Assembly: GCF_025137375.1 (NCBI RefSeq)
Contig: NZ_CP073720.1
Location: 768,501-832,500, forward strand
Direction of reading: 5' to 3'
From: Dactylosporangium fulvum
Lineage (GTDB): Bacteria > Actinomycetota > Actinomycetes > Mycobacteriales > Micromonosporaceae
Length of the DNA stretch: 64,000 nt
Below are positions 17,775-29,093 of this stretch, piece after piece (the stretch's first letter is position 1; the number at the start of each line of letters is the position of its first letter). Under the pieces are notes generated by a model. That model worked only from the letters and a program-made list of their open reading frames with translations. It did not search any database and was not told the DNA's origin. Position numbers and translations under genes: made by a program.

Positions 17775-19397
17775 ATGGCGCAGTTCGTCGATTGGGATCT
17801 CGCCGCAGCCACGGCAGCGGCGCTGGGCAAGAGCGGCCCCGCCGTTTCCTACGAAGAGGCCGCAGCCGCCGTCGCCGACCTGCGCGGGCTGGCGAATGAG
17901 GCGGCCGAGCACGTCACGGCCTTCACCGGCCTCCGCGCCATGGTCCAAGGGCCACCGGTGCGGGTCGTCGACCGGCGCGACTGGGCCGCCACCAACATCG
18001 AGGGCCTGCGGCAGGTCATCCAGCCGCTGGCCGAGCGGCTCGCGGGCGGCAAACAGCCGGGTGCGGTCGTCGGTGCCATCGGCTCGCGGTTCACCGGCGT
18101 CCAGGCCGGAACCGTGCTGGCCTATCTCTCCGGCAAGGTCCTCGGGCAATACGAGGTCTTCGCCGCCGACCCCGGCCAGTTGCTCCTCGTCGCACCCAAC
18201 ATCGTCGAGGCCGAGCGCAAGCTCAACGCCAACTCGCGCGACTTCCGGCTCTGGGTGTGCCTGCACGAGGTGACCCACCGGGTGCAGTTCACGGCCGTGC
18301 CCTGGATGCGGGGCTACTTCCTCGGTGAGGTCGGCGCGTTCGTCGACGCCTCCCAGCTCAACCAGGACCAGCTCGCCGAGCGGATGCGGCGCGCCATCGG
18401 CGCCCTCGCCGACGTGGTTCGCGATCCCGACAGCCGCGTCTCGGTCCTCGACCTGGTGCAGACCCCCGGTCAGAAGGCCGTCCTCGACCGGCTCACGGCA
18501 CTGATGACGGTGCTGGAGGGCCACGCCGAGTTCGTCATGGACGGCGTCGGCCCCGAGGTGGTGCCGAGCGTCGAGGAGATCCGGTCCAAGTTCAACCGCC
18601 GACGCGAGGCCGGCAACCCGCTCGACCGGGTGCTGCGCAAGCTGCTCGGTGTCGACGTGAAGCTCCGGCAGTATGCCGAGGGCCGCAAGTTCGTCCACGC
18701 GGTCGTCGAGCGCGTCGGTATGGACGGGTTCAACAAGCTGTGGCAGTCGCCGCTGACCATTCCGCGCCTCGACGAGCTGAGCGACCCCGAGGCCTGGATC
18801 GTGCGCGTGCTCGGCGCGAGCGCCCTGAGCCGTCCGGCGCCGGTGCAGGCCGCGCCGGTCACCGAGGCGCCGCCCGCCCCCGTGCCGACCGTTCCCGAGC
18901 CGACGGACACCGCTCCGGCAGAGGCCGGGGTCGCCGAGTCGACCGAGGTGGCCGGCCTGGCCGCCGAGACGCAGCCGGGTGTGGTCGCTCCAGAAGGTGG
19001 AAAGGCTGAGCGAACCCCTGCCGACCCGGTGTCGGCCGGTGCGGTGCCCGCCGAGGTCGAGCCGCCCGTCGGTGGACCGGTCACCGCGGCACCCCCCGCC
19101 GAGGACGTCGATCCCGCCGCTGCCGAGGCGGCACCGGCCGAGGTCGAGCCCGCCGCAGAGGACACGCCGGCCAAGACGCAGGTCACGGCGGCAGAGGACA
19201 ACGAGGCCGAGAGCGGCAAAACCGGGAGCGCCGCGGCCGGGGATGTCAAGGCGGGGAACGCCGCGGCCGAGGCCGAAGGGGCGCCGCCGGAAGTGGCGCC
19301 CGAGCCGCGCAGTGCCTTCGACGCGGGCGAGTCCAGCACGACGATCGAGGCCGCCGAGGCTGACGGACACCGGCCGGCCAAGCCCGCCGGCGCCTGA
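17775..19397 (+). CDS. Zinc-dependent metallopeptidase-like protein (coenzyme F420 biosynthesis-associated family) with long acidic tail
   Basis: A 540-residue protein. Residues 1-355 match the conserved actinobacterial family at this locus (Rv3626c position). They carry the HEXXH zinc motif in LHEVTHRVQF and a downstream glutamate in LEGHAEFVMDG. The family name links it to F420 biosynthesis, but the evidence for that is weak. Residues about 356-540 form an Ala/Pro/Glu-rich, probably disordered tail that most family members lack. It is followed after 5 bases by tilS. Confidence 0.8.
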   Translation: MAQFVDWDLAAATAAALGKSGPAVSYEEAAAAVADLRGLANEAAEHVTAFTGLRAMVQGPPVRVVDRRDWAATNIEGLRQVIQPLAERLAGGKQPGAVVGAIGSRFTGVQAGTVLAYLSGKVLGQYEVFAADPGQLLLVAPNIVEAERKLNANSRDFRLWVCLHEVTHRVQFTAVPWMRGYFLGEVGAFVDASQLNQDQLAERMRRAIGALADVVRDPDSRVSVLDLVQTPGQKAVLDRLTALMTVLEGHAEFVMDGVGPEVVPSVEEIRSKFNRRREAGNPLDRVLRKLLGVDVKLRQYAEGRKFVHAVVERVGMDGFNKLWQSPLTIPRLDELSDPEAWIVRVLGASALSRPAPVQAAPVTEAPPAPVPTVPEPTDTAPAEAGVAESTEVAGLAAETQPGVVAPEGGKAERTPADPVSAGAVPAEVEPPVGGPVTAAPPAEDVDPAAAEAAPAEVEPAAEDTPAKTQVTAAEDNEAESGKTGSAAAGDVKAGNAAAEAEGAPPEVAPEPRSAFDAGESSTTIEAAEADGHRPAKPAGA

Positions 19398-19402
19398 TCG
19401 GC

Positions 19403-20383
19403 ATGGCCGCGCTGGCGCCGGCCGTCGCGGCCGTGCGGACCGCGGTCCGGAGGAGCCTGGCTGCGGTCGAGCCGGCGCTCGTGCCCGGTGACACGGTGCT
19501 GGTGGCCTGTTCCGGCGGGGCCGACTCGCTGGCGCTGGCCGTCGCGGCGCGGTTCGTCACCCACCGCATGCGCGTGCACTGCGGCATGGTGACCGTCGAC
19601 CACGGCCTGCAGGACGGGTCCGCCGAGCGGGCCGCACGGCTGGCGGGCTGGGCGCGCGAGCGGGAGTTCGCTCCGGTCGACGTGCGCAGTGTGAAGGTGG
19701 CCGGGTCGGGCGGGCCGGAGGCGGCGGCGCGTGACGCCCGGTATACCGCGCTGGCCGCGGCCGCCAAGGCCCACCGGGCGGGGCTCGTGCTGCTCGGGCA
19801 CACCCGCGACGACCAGGCCGAGACCGTGCTGCTCGCGCTCGCCCGCGGCTCGGGGCCGCGCGGGCTGGCGGGCATGCCGGAGCGGCGTGAGCGGCACGGG
19901 GTGCTGTTCGTGCGGCCGCTGCTCGACGTCAGCCGCGCCGACACCCGGCTCGCCTGCGAAGCCGACGGCCTCGTGCCGTGGGACGACCCGCACAACAGCG
20001 ATCCGGCATATGCCCGGTCGCGCATCAGGCCACTCGTCGAGGCGCTCGGAGCCGGTGTGGTCGACAACCTGGCGCGCACCGCCCGGCTGGTCGCCGCCGA
20101 CAACAACCACCTCGACGAGCTGGCCGCGGACGCACTGGAGAAGGCGCTCGACGGGCCGGCGGCGCTGTCCGTCACCGCGCTCGAACGATTGCCCGCACCC
20201 GTGCGCACCAGGGTGCTGCACGCCTGGGTGCGGCGGCTCGGGGTGCCGGGCAGCGCCTTGTCGTATCGGCACGTGGTGGCCCTCGACGCACTCGTCGTGG
20301 ACTGGCACGGGCAGGGACCCGCCGCGCTGCCCGGTGGCGTGAGCATCGCCCGGCAGGACGGCAGATTGCACGGGCGTCATTGA
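19403..20383 (+). CDS. tilS: tRNA(Ile)-lysidine synthetase
   Basis: A 326-residue ATP-dependent enzyme that converts C34 of the CAU anticodon tRNA to lysidine so that it reads AUA. The PP-loop SGGADSLALAV is at residues about 37-47, and GHTRDDQAETVLL with the family's downstream ARYARSRIR-type stretch is present. The N-type catalytic domain is complete and the C-terminal part short, as in actinobacteria. The ATG at 19403 has no clear Shine-Dalgarno site and may be coupled to the gene ending 5 bases upstream. Confidence 0.93.
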   Translation: MAALAPAVAAVRTAVRRSLAAVEPALVPGDTVLVACSGGADSLALAVAARFVTHRMRVHCGMVTVDHGLQDGSAERAARLAGWAREREFAPVDVRSVKVAGSGGPEAAARDARYTALAAAAKAHRAGLVLLGHTRDDQAETVLLALARGSGPRGLAGMPERRERHGVLFVRPLLDVSRADTRLACEADGLVPWDDPHNSDPAYARSRIRPLVEALGAGVVDNLARTARLVAADNNHLDELAADALEKALDGPAALSVTALERLPAPVRTRVLHAWVRRLGVPGSALSYRHVVALDALVVDWHGQGPAALPGGVSIARQDGRLHGRH

Positions 20384-20416
20384 CGCCGGCGGATGCACGG
20401 CACGTCTCGTACCACC

Positions 20417-20422
20417 TAAGAT
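20417..20422 (+). promoter_or_regulatory. -10 element TAAGAT before the gamma-glutamyltransferase gene
   Basis: TAAGAT is followed by six bases and the GTG at 20429, with no Shine-Dalgarno site between. It is one of the best leaderless candidates in the window. Confidence 0.5.
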
Positions 20423-20428
20423 CATTCG

Positions 20429-22042
20429 GTGTCGAAAGACCTTCTTGCGCGCAAGCCGTTGTTCGCGCCCCGCGGTGTCGTGGCCACGAGTCAGCCGCTC
20501 GCGGCGTCCGCCGGGCTGGCGGTGCTGCGCCGCGGTGGCAACGCGATCGACGCGGCGGTCGCCACCGCGATCGCGCTGACGGTGCTCCAGCCCGGCTCGA
20601 ACGATATCGGCAGTGATCTGTTCGCCCTGGTCTGGGACGGTTCGCGGCTCCATGGTCTGAACGCCTCCGGCCGGTCTCCCGCCCTGCTCACGCGGGACCT
20701 CGTGCTGGACCGGGAGCCCGCCGCGCTCGCGTCGGCCGCGCTGGGTGGCACCCAGGCGACCGCGACGCAGGTCATGCCGGCACGCGGCTGGCTGCCGGTG
20801 ACCGTCCCCGGCGCCCCGGCAGGCTGGCGTGACCTGCACGAACGCTTCGGTTCGCTGCCGTTCGCCGACCTGTTCACCGACGCGATCGCCTACGCCGAGC
20901 ACGGCTACCCGGTGTCACCGACCGTCGCCCACCACTGGGGCCGCGCCGCCGAGGTCGTGCACGCCGACCTGGTCGGACCCGAGTTCATCGAGTGGGCCCG
21001 CGTCTTCACGCCCGGCGGTCGCGCGCCCAGGGCAGGGGAGCGGTTCCGCAATCCGGACGCCGCCCGGTCGTTGCGCTCCATCGGCGGTACCGGTGCCGTC
21101 TCCTTCTACCGCGGCGAGCTGGCCGAGGCGATGGTCGCGCACGCCGAGCGCACCGGCGGCCTGCTCCACGCCGACGATCTGGCGAGCCACGAGTCCACGT
21201 GGGTCGACCCGATCTCCGTGCGGTACCGCGGGCACGACGTGTGGGAGCTGCCGCCGAACGGGCAGGGCATCGCCGCCCTGATCGCGCTCGGCGTCCTCGA
21301 CGGTCTTCCGGCGTCACCGTCGCTGCACCAGCAGTTGGAGGCGATCAAGCTCGGCTTCGCCGACACGCACGCCCACGTGGCGGACCCGGCGTTCCACGCC
21401 CACCCGGCGGAGCTGCTCGATCCGGCGTACCTCGCCGGCCGCCGCACGCTGATCGGCGAGAACGCCGCCGAGTACCCGACCGGCGACCCGCTGCGGGGCG
21501 GCACCGTGTACCTGTGCACCGCCGACAGTGACGGGCGCATGGTCAGCCTGATCCAGTCCAACTACATGGGCTTCGGCTCCCACATCGTGGTCCCGGGCAC
21601 CGGGTTCAGCCTGCAGAACCGCGGCGCCGGATTCGTCCTGGACCCGGTTCACCCGAACGTGGTCGCGCCCGGAAAACGCCCTTTCCACACGATCATTCCG
21701 GGTTTTCTGACCCGGGACGGCGCGGCGGTCGGGCCGTTCGGCGTGATGGGCGGGCACATGCAGCCCCAGGGCCACCTCCAGGTCGTGCTCTCCACGGTCG
21801 ACGACCTGCTCGATCCGCAGGCCGCGCTCGACAGGCCGCGCTGGTACTGGCACAAGGGGCTGGAGGTGCAGGTGGAGCCCGGACTGGCCGGCGCCGTCGA
21901 CGAACTGCGCCGCCGCGGTCACGACGTGACGGTGGTCGACGCGCCGGGTGCGTTCGGCTACGGGCAGGCCATCTGGCGCACGGACGCCGGCTATATGGCT
22001 GGCTCCGAACCGCGCGCAGACGGTGTGGCAGCAGGATTCTGA
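20429..22042 (+). CDS. Gamma-glutamyltransferase family protein
   Basis: A 537-residue Ntn-hydrolase family protein. The catalytic threonine, which becomes the N-terminus of the small subunit after self-cleavage, is expected in RGGTVYLCTADSDG, followed by SNYMGFGS and the GTGFSLQNRG loop. LRRGGNAIDAAVATAIALTV is the usual N-terminal motif. No export signal is visible, so it is probably cytosolic, unlike classic Ggt. It may act on glutathione-like compounds or a gamma-glutamyl intermediate. It sits between tilS and hpt, which are adjacent in many actinobacteria. Confidence 0.88.
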   Translation: MSKDLLARKPLFAPRGVVATSQPLAASAGLAVLRRGGNAIDAAVATAIALTVLQPGSNDIGSDLFALVWDGSRLHGLNASGRSPALLTRDLVLDREPAALASAALGGTQATATQVMPARGWLPVTVPGAPAGWRDLHERFGSLPFADLFTDAIAYAEHGYPVSPTVAHHWGRAAEVVHADLVGPEFIEWARVFTPGGRAPRAGERFRNPDAARSLRSIGGTGAVSFYRGELAEAMVAHAERTGGLLHADDLASHESTWVDPISVRYRGHDVWELPPNGQGIAALIALGVLDGLPASPSLHQQLEAIKLGFADTHAHVADPAFHAHPAELLDPAYLAGRRTLIGENAAEYPTGDPLRGGTVYLCTADSDGRMVSLIQSNYMGFGSHIVVPGTGFSLQNRGAGFVLDPVHPNVVAPGKRPFHTIIPGFLTRDGAAVGPFGVMGGHMQPQGHLQVVLSTVDDLLDPQAALDRPRWYWHKGLEVQVEPGLAGAVDELRRRGHDVTVVDAPGAFGYGQAIWRTDAGYMAGSEPRADGVAAGF

Positions 22043-22111
22043 GTGCGACGCGGGTCTCCTCGGGGGTGACCCGGCGTCGATCCGGCTGGACCGATAGGGC
22101 AGGCTAGGCCT

Positions 22112-22687
22112 ATGGCCGACGGCAACACCTGGCATTCGTCCGACATCGACCACGTGATCGTCAGCGAGGAGCAGATCCGCGAGAAGACGGCGGAACTGGC
22201 CAAGCAGGTGGCGGCCGACTATGCCGACGTGGAGTCGGTGCTGCTGGTCGGGGTGCTCAAGGGTGCCGTCATGTTCATGGCCGACTTCGCGCGGGCGCTC
22301 GGCCGCTCCGGCCCGCCCGTCGAGATGGAGTTCATGGCCGTCTCGTCCTACGGGCAGGGCACCACGTCCTCCGGGGTCGTTCGGATCCTCAAGGATCTGG
22401 ACCGCGACATCGCCGGTCGCCACGTGATCGTCGTCGAGGACATCGTCGACTCCGGGCTGACGCTCTCCTGGTTGCTGAAGTACCTGGAGAGCCGCTCGGC
22501 CGCGAAGGTCGACGTCGTCGCCCTCCTGCGCAAGCCCGACGCGCTGCGCGTGAGTGTTCCGGTGCGGTATGTCGGATTCGACATTCCCAGCGAGTTTGTG
22601 GTCGGATACGGCCTGGACTACGGGGAGCGGTACCGCGACCTGCCGTTTGTCGGAGTGCTCAAACCCTCCGTATACGGGCGCGGCTGA
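22112..22687 (+). CDS. hpt: Hypoxanthine phosphoribosyltransferase
   Basis: A 191-residue purine salvage enzyme that makes IMP/GMP from hypoxanthine/guanine and PRPP. It shows the PRPP-binding motif [32 protein letters not shown] near the N-terminus and [17 protein letters not shown] at the C-terminus. The ATG at 22112 gives the usual length. It lies upstream of ftsH with a 210-base gap. Confidence 0.96.
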   Translation: MADGNTWHSSDIDHVIVSEEQIREKTAELAKQVAADYADVESVLLVGVLKGAVMFMADFARALGRSGPPVEMEFMAVSSYGQGTTSSGVVRILKDLDRDIAGRHVIVVEDIVDSGLTLSWLLKYLESRSAAKVDVVALLRKPDALRVSVPVRYVGFDIPSEFVVGYGLDYGERYRDLPFVGVLKPSVYGRG

Positions 22688-22897
22688 CCTGGGTTTCCTG
22701 AGAGTCTGCTGAGAGCACCTCCTACCCGGCCGACGCCGATCCGCGACTGCCGGTGCCACGGTGTACCGTCAAATGGTCGCGAGCGTCAGCGAACCCACCA
22801 TGCGGACGTTCTCGACATCGCGTCGGCACAGTGGGTCCGGCGTGGTTGACGGCCTTACGGATGGAGGGGCCGGGCGCTGCGTGCGCCCGACGACAAC

Positions 22898-24904
<2,007 letters not shown>

Positions 24905-24975
24905 GCGAGATCAGCAGCACCGAGCCCGACGTCGACGGTGACGGCGCCGGGCTCGGTGCTGAACTGGACCAGGTC

Positions 24976-25605
24976 GTGCTGGACCACGTCGCAGCCCGGC
25001 TGGTGAGTGGCAAGCTGGGCGGGGTCGAGGTCGAGCGCAACGTCGACCTCAAGCGCATCGAATCGGCCGTACGGGAGATCCTCATCGCCGTCGGCGAGGA
25101 CCCGGATCGCGACGGTCTGCGCAAGACACCCGCCCGGGTCGCGCGCGCCTACGCCGAGCTGTTCGCCGGCCTGCGCGTCGACCCCTCCCAGGTGCTCACG
25201 ACGACCTTCGAGGCCGACCACGAGGAACTGGTCCTCGTGCGTGACATCGAGGTCATGTCGATGTGCGAGCACCACCTGCTGCCGTTCCACGGGGTGGCCC
25301 ACATCGGGTACATCCCCGGGCACGACGGACGGATCACCGGCCTCTCCAAGCTGGCCCGCCTCGTCGAGGTGTACGCGCGGCGGCCCCAGGTGCAGGAGCG
25401 CCTCAACTCGCAGATCGCCGACCTGCTGATGACCCAGCTCAACCCGAGGGGTGTCATCGTCGTGATCGAGTGCGAGCACATGTGCATGTCGATGCGCGGC
25501 ATCCAGAAGGGCGGTTCGCGCACGATCACGTCGGCGGTGCGGGGGCTGCTCCGCGACGACGCCAAGTCGCGCGCCGAGGCGATGTCGCTGATCCTGCGCG
25601 GCTGA
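24976..25605 (+). CDS. folE: GTP cyclohydrolase I
   Basis: A 209-residue enzyme for the first step of tetrahydrofolate synthesis. Zinc and catalytic residues are in [11 protein letters not shown] and [12 protein letters not shown], and [19 protein letters not shown] is the family core. The GTG at 24976 gives a normal N-terminus but has no Shine-Dalgarno site. The frame stays open back to a CTG at 24901 overlapping the ftsH stop, so a coupled non-standard start is possible. A terminator follows at 25617, so folE is cut off from the other fol genes, which resume at 37706. Confidence 0.95.
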   Translation: MLDHVAARLVSGKLGGVEVERNVDLKRIESAVREILIAVGEDPDRDGLRKTPARVARAYAELFAGLRVDPSQVLTTTFEADHEELVLVRDIEVMSMCEHHLLPFHGVAHIGYIPGHDGRITGLSKLARLVEVYARRPQVQERLNSQIADLLMTQLNPRGVIVVIECEHMCMSMRGIQKGGSRTITSAVRGLLRDDAKSRAEAMSLILRG

Positions 25606-25616
25606 CACGATTGGCG

Positions 25617-25647
25617 GGGCGTCGGGTTTCGGCCCGGCGCCCTTTTT
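25617..25647 (+). terminator. Rho-independent terminator after folE
   Basis: GGGCGTCGGG (25617-25626), loop TTTCGG and CCCGGCGCCC (25633-25642) form a 10-bp stem with one G-U pair, followed by TTTTT. It ends the ftsH-folE transcript and marks the left boundary of the secretion-like block. Confidence 0.85.
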
Positions 25648-25658
25648 GTGGGTCGGCT

Positions 25659-27989
25659 TTACGGCGTCAGCAGCAGGACGCCGCCGAAGACCAGCAGCGG
25701 GATCAGGGCCAACAGGCTGATCACCATGCCCAGCACCGGGGTTCGTGACGTGGTGTGCCGGGTCATCGCGCCGATGGTCAGCCAGCCCAGGCCGAACGCG
25801 ATGGCCGGAAGCACCAGGGCGCAGGGCAGCGCCACGATGCTGACCTGGCTGCTCCGCTCGCCCGCGAGCAGGGTGGGGATCTGCACGATCGCGGCGAGGA
25901 TCGCGAAGCAGAAGTAGACCGCGGCGTTGAGCCAGACCCGCCGGGCGGAGGCGGCCTGCCGCCCGGGCGCCGACAGCGCCGCCTCAGACTGCTTCAGACC
26001 GGCCGCAGCGACCCGCAGGGCAGTGGATACCCTCCCGGGCACCGATTCGGGCGCTGGAGGGCTTACAGGGCGCACAGCACCGGTTCCGACGGCCCCGCCG
26101 CCCCCGGTCGCCGGTGTTCCGCTGACAGGGATCCGCGGGATGGAACCGGTCGTGTGAGCGTTGTGGGCCATCGGTACGGCCCCCGGCACCCGCGGCCCGG
26201 CCGGGGTTCCGGGCATCGCGGCGGCGGGCCGCCCGTGGATCGCGGCGGGTGTTCCCGGCATGGCGGTGACGTGTTGTCCGCGGATGGCGGCGGGTGTTCC
26301 CGGCATGGCCGCGGTGTGGCGTCCGTGGGTCGCGGGTGCCTGGCCGGACGGCGTCCCGGGCATCGCGGCCGGCGGCATCTGCGGTCCGGCCGGTGTCCCG
26401 GGCATGGGCGCGGCGTGCCGTCCGTGCGCCGCAGTTCCCGCCGGGGTGCCCGGCATGGCGTGCTGCGGCATCACCGGGGCGGGCGGAGCGCCCGGTATCG
26501 GGCCGGTCACCGGCATCCCGGGGATCGTGCCGGTGTGCACCCCGGGCGTTCTGCCTGTGTGCATGCCCGAGGCGGCGGTGTGCGCGGCCGATGCCGGCAG
26601 GCCGGACACGCGGGGGGCGGCCGGGGTGCCCGGAGGCAGCGGCGGAGCGGAGATCGGGGGCGCGCTCACCGGAAGGGTCGCCGTTCGGGTGCCCTGCTGC
26701 CAGCCCATCGCCGGGCCGCCGCTCGACGGCGGCGGGGGAGGGGCCATGGGGGCTCCCCGGCCCCTGCCCGCCGGCTGCTGAGCGCTCGTCAGCGCGGCGC
26801 GGGCCGCCTGGGTCTCCTGCCACGAGGGCTCGTACTCGATCGGGCGCCCGCCGGCCTCACCTGCCACCTCGGCCAGGAACGCGCGGTGGTGTGCGAGCTT
26901 TGCCCGTACTGCTGCCAAATCATCACGGGCGGCCTTGAGCGCTGCCTTGTGCTCGGCCACGACCGCGATCACTTCGCGGCGGACGACGTCGAGCCGTTGG
27001 GCGGCGGCGACGTATTCCAGCCAGGCGGTCCGGCTCGGCTCACCCACCGGCGTGGGCGGCGTGTTCCACGGGCCGCCGAGTTCCGCGCAGACGCGGCGGA
27101 CGAGTTCGGCCGGCGGGTCGGGGTCGAGGTACACGGGCGCGTTGAGGCGGGCAGGGGCGACGCCGGTGCCGGAGAACGTGGTGCCCGGCGGATCACCGAC
27201 CCAGGCATGCGGGTTGCGGATCGCGATCTGGGTCGCGTGCGGCAACGGCGCCTGCGTCGTCTCGGCGGTCAGTGGCGGCGGCGGCCAGCCGGCGGCGATC
27301 AGGTGCAGGCGGCCGGCCGGTCCGGCGTGCGCCAGGCCGGCGATCCGGGCCAGGTCGCGCCCCTCGGTGAGCTCGGGCAGCGAGGCGATGACGATGAGCA
27401 GTGTCGGTCCGGGGCCGTCGGTGCGGGACGCGAGCCACTGCTCGCCCTCGTCGAGCACCGCGCGGAGCCCTTCGGCGTCCGTGGCGGGCGGCGGCATGAT
27501 CGACTCGATGCCGGTGAACCAACTGAAGGTCGCGCCTTCGACGGCGTCGATGGTCCGGATGCGTACCGAACCGGGCGGTGACGACGCCAGCAGACGCAGC
27601 ACGAGGCTTCGGAGCAGCCCGGCGACCCGGCTGTCCCGTGCGTCCGCGTCGACGGCGATGTGTCCGGCCCGCAGCAACGGCACGACGACCGGGAATCGGG
27701 CGTCGTCGAGGGGGTGTGCCTGCCCGACGCGCACGAAGGTCGGCGGCAGCGGCCCGCCGAGCGGCGTGGCCGGCGCGAGCGCGTCGAGCCGCGCGCCCAG
27801 CCAGCCCGGGGCCAGCAGCGCGGCGTCGGAGCGCAGCCCGGCTGCGAGGTCGTGCTGCTCGGCATACTGATCAACGGGTGCGGCGGTTGGGGAGTATTTG
27901 TCGAGGATCGGCCCGGCGGCGGCGACCAGCGCAGCGGTGTGCCGATGCTGCGCAGCCGCTCGCTCGATCCGTGACCGCAGGCGTGCCAC
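25659..27989 (-). CDS. Membrane protein with degenerate FtsK-like domain and Pro/His-rich repeats
   Basis: A 776-residue protein of unknown function. Residues about 1-60 look coiled-coil. Residues about 85-290 resemble an FtsK/EccC-type fold: VGQAHPLDDARFPVVVPLL, then DADARDSRVAGLLRSLVLRL where a Walker A would be expected but no GKS/T is present, then TLLIVIASLPELTE in the Walker B position. A second helical region (about 325-400) is followed by a low-complexity linker with MPGTPAG/HGRH repeats, and the last 110 residues form about four membrane helices. The GTG at 27989 has GGAAGGGG upstream. It is probably an ATPase-derived scaffold of the neighbouring secretion-like operon; this is inference from fold pattern and context. 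Confidence 0.6.
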   Translation of the reverse strand: MARLRSRIERAAAQHRHTAALVAAAGPILDKYSPTAAPVDQYAEQHDLAAGLRSDAALLAPGWLGARLDALAPATPLGGPLPPTFVRVGQAHPLDDARFPVVVPLLRAGHIAVDADARDSRVAGLLRSLVLRLLASSPPGSVRIRTIDAVEGATFSWFTGIESIMPPPATDAEGLRAVLDEGEQWLASRTDGPGPTLLIVIASLPELTEGRDLARIAGLAHAGPAGRLHLIAAGWPPPPLTAETTQAPLPHATQIAIRNPHAWVGDPPGTTFSGTGVAPARLNAPVYLDPDPPAELVRRVCAELGGPWNTPPTPVGEPSRTAWLEYVAAAQRLDVVRREVIAVVAEHKAALKAARDDLAAVRAKLAHHRAFLAEVAGEAGGRPIEYEPSWQETQAARAALTSAQQPAGRGRGAPMAPPPPPSSGGPAMGWQQGTRTATLPVSAPPISAPPLPPGTPAAPRVSGLPASAAHTAASGMHTGRTPGVHTGTIPGMPVTGPIPGAPPAPVMPQHAMPGTPAGTAAHGRHAAPMPGTPAGPQMPPAAMPGTPSGQAPATHGRHTAAMPGTPAAIRGQHVTAMPGTPAAIHGRPAAAMPGTPAGPRVPGAVPMAHNAHTTGSIPRIPVSGTPATGGGGAVGTGAVRPVSPPAPESVPGRVSTALRVAAAGLKQSEAALSAPGRQAASARRVWLNAAVYFCFAILAAIVQIPTLLAGERSSQVSIVALPCALVLPAIAFGLGWLTIGAMTRHTTSRTPVLGMVISLLALIPLLVFGGVLLLTP
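26190..26470 (-). repeat. Tandem repeats encoding HGRH/MPGTPAG units
   Basis: About six imperfect units, several of about 42 bases, encode variants of AAMPGTPAG(I/P)HGRH. Adjacent copies near 26210-26330 are almost identical on the DNA level (GGTGTTCCCGGCATGGC). The linker probably changes length between strains. Confidence 0.75.
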
Positions 27990-27999
27990 CGTGCCCCTT

Positions 28000-28460
28000 C
28001 CGATCCAAGCCAGATGCGGGAACGGTAACGCAGTCCGGTGACCGAGTCAGCAGGCACACTGGTGGCTTCACGTTCGTGCAGGTGACCGGCCACGTCAGGT
28101 GGCACTCTCTTCCTTTTGCCACCTGCCTTCGTTCCCAGGTTTGCTCCCCTCGCTCGTCACCTTCCGCTCCTGTCTGCTTCCTATGGCGGCTCTCCTGAAG
28201 GTCCTTCTCTGCGGGTCTCCCGGCTTCTTCTGCAGGTCTTTCCCGGCTCCTTCGGTTCGTCTTCGCTGTTCGTCGCCGTTTCTTCGCTCGGCTTCGTTCG
28301 TGTTCGGGCTTCATCGGGCTTCTTCGGGCTTTCCGGGCTTCTTGGCGCGGCTTCGGGTTTCTCCGTGCGGCTTCGGCTGCTTCGCACGGCTTGTTCGCAC
28401 GGCTTGTTCGCACGGCGCGGGAGTGTGCCGGTCTGGCGGCGGGCGGATAGCCTCTGGGAC
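28000..28460. other. Pyrimidine-rich spacer between divergent genes
   Basis: There is no gene I can support. The plus strand is rich in T and C with repeats of CGGGCTTC (about 28310-28360) and two copies of GCACGGCTTGTTC (about 28385-28410). The minus-strand promoter of the FtsK-like gene and the plus-strand promoter of the broken gene (TAGCCT at 28448) should lie at its two ends. Confidence 0.6.
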
Positions 28461-29084
28461 GTGGACCCATCGAAGCCGAACGAGCCGGAGATCGATCAGA
28501 GCAGGCCGATCCCCAGATCCCGTCCGGGTGGCGAGGAGGTCCTGGAGGGCGAGATCATCGGACGGGATGTGCCGCTGGGACGGTTGCGGCCCCCTCCGTC
28601 GAGCCCTCCGGGCCCAGCGAGCAAACCGATGGGGGTCCGCAGGACGCTACTTTTGGTGCTGGTGTCGGTGACAGCGCTGGTGTGCTTGGCAGGTTCGCTG
28701 ACGGCCTATTTCTAGTACGACAAGGCCACGACGCCGGAACGAGGCACGCCAGCTGTAGCACTGGAGCAGTACATCTCGACGAAGTTCTCAAGTCGAGATG
28801 AGGCGCGTGCACGACTGTTCGTCTGCTCCGATCCCACCTTGGATGCTGTCGAAGATTTGCTGAGGCAAATCAAGGAGCGGGAAGCGCAAACGAAAGCTGG
28901 ATTTACGGTGACTTTGTCAGACCTATCCGTCGTGCAGGACAACTCCTCAGCGACAATCGAGACGAATCTCAACATTGCCGCAGGCGAGGTTGGTGGCGCC
29001 AGTTCGCTCGCCATCCAGCGATGGGAGTTCAAGCTGGTGGAATCAGACGGCTGGCGCGTTTGCACCGCGAAAAAACTGTCCTGA
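28461..29084 (+). pseudogene. Membrane-anchored hypothetical protein interrupted by an in-frame TAG
   Basis: The GTG at 28461 sits seven bases after TAGCCT and begins a short cytosolic N-terminus, then a membrane helix (TLLLVLVSVTALVCLAGSL, about residues 64-82). TAG at 28713-28715 follows LTAYF. The same frame then continues without interruption as YDKATTPERGTP through WEFKLVESDGWRVCTAKKLS to a normal stop at 29084. The second half is a compact alpha/beta domain of the NTF2-like kind found in secretion accessory proteins. The gene is broken by one nonsense change, or is read through, or the base is a sequencing error. GC content is low (about 50% near 28870). Confidence 0.75.
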
Positions 29085-29093
29085 CCTGCTTAT

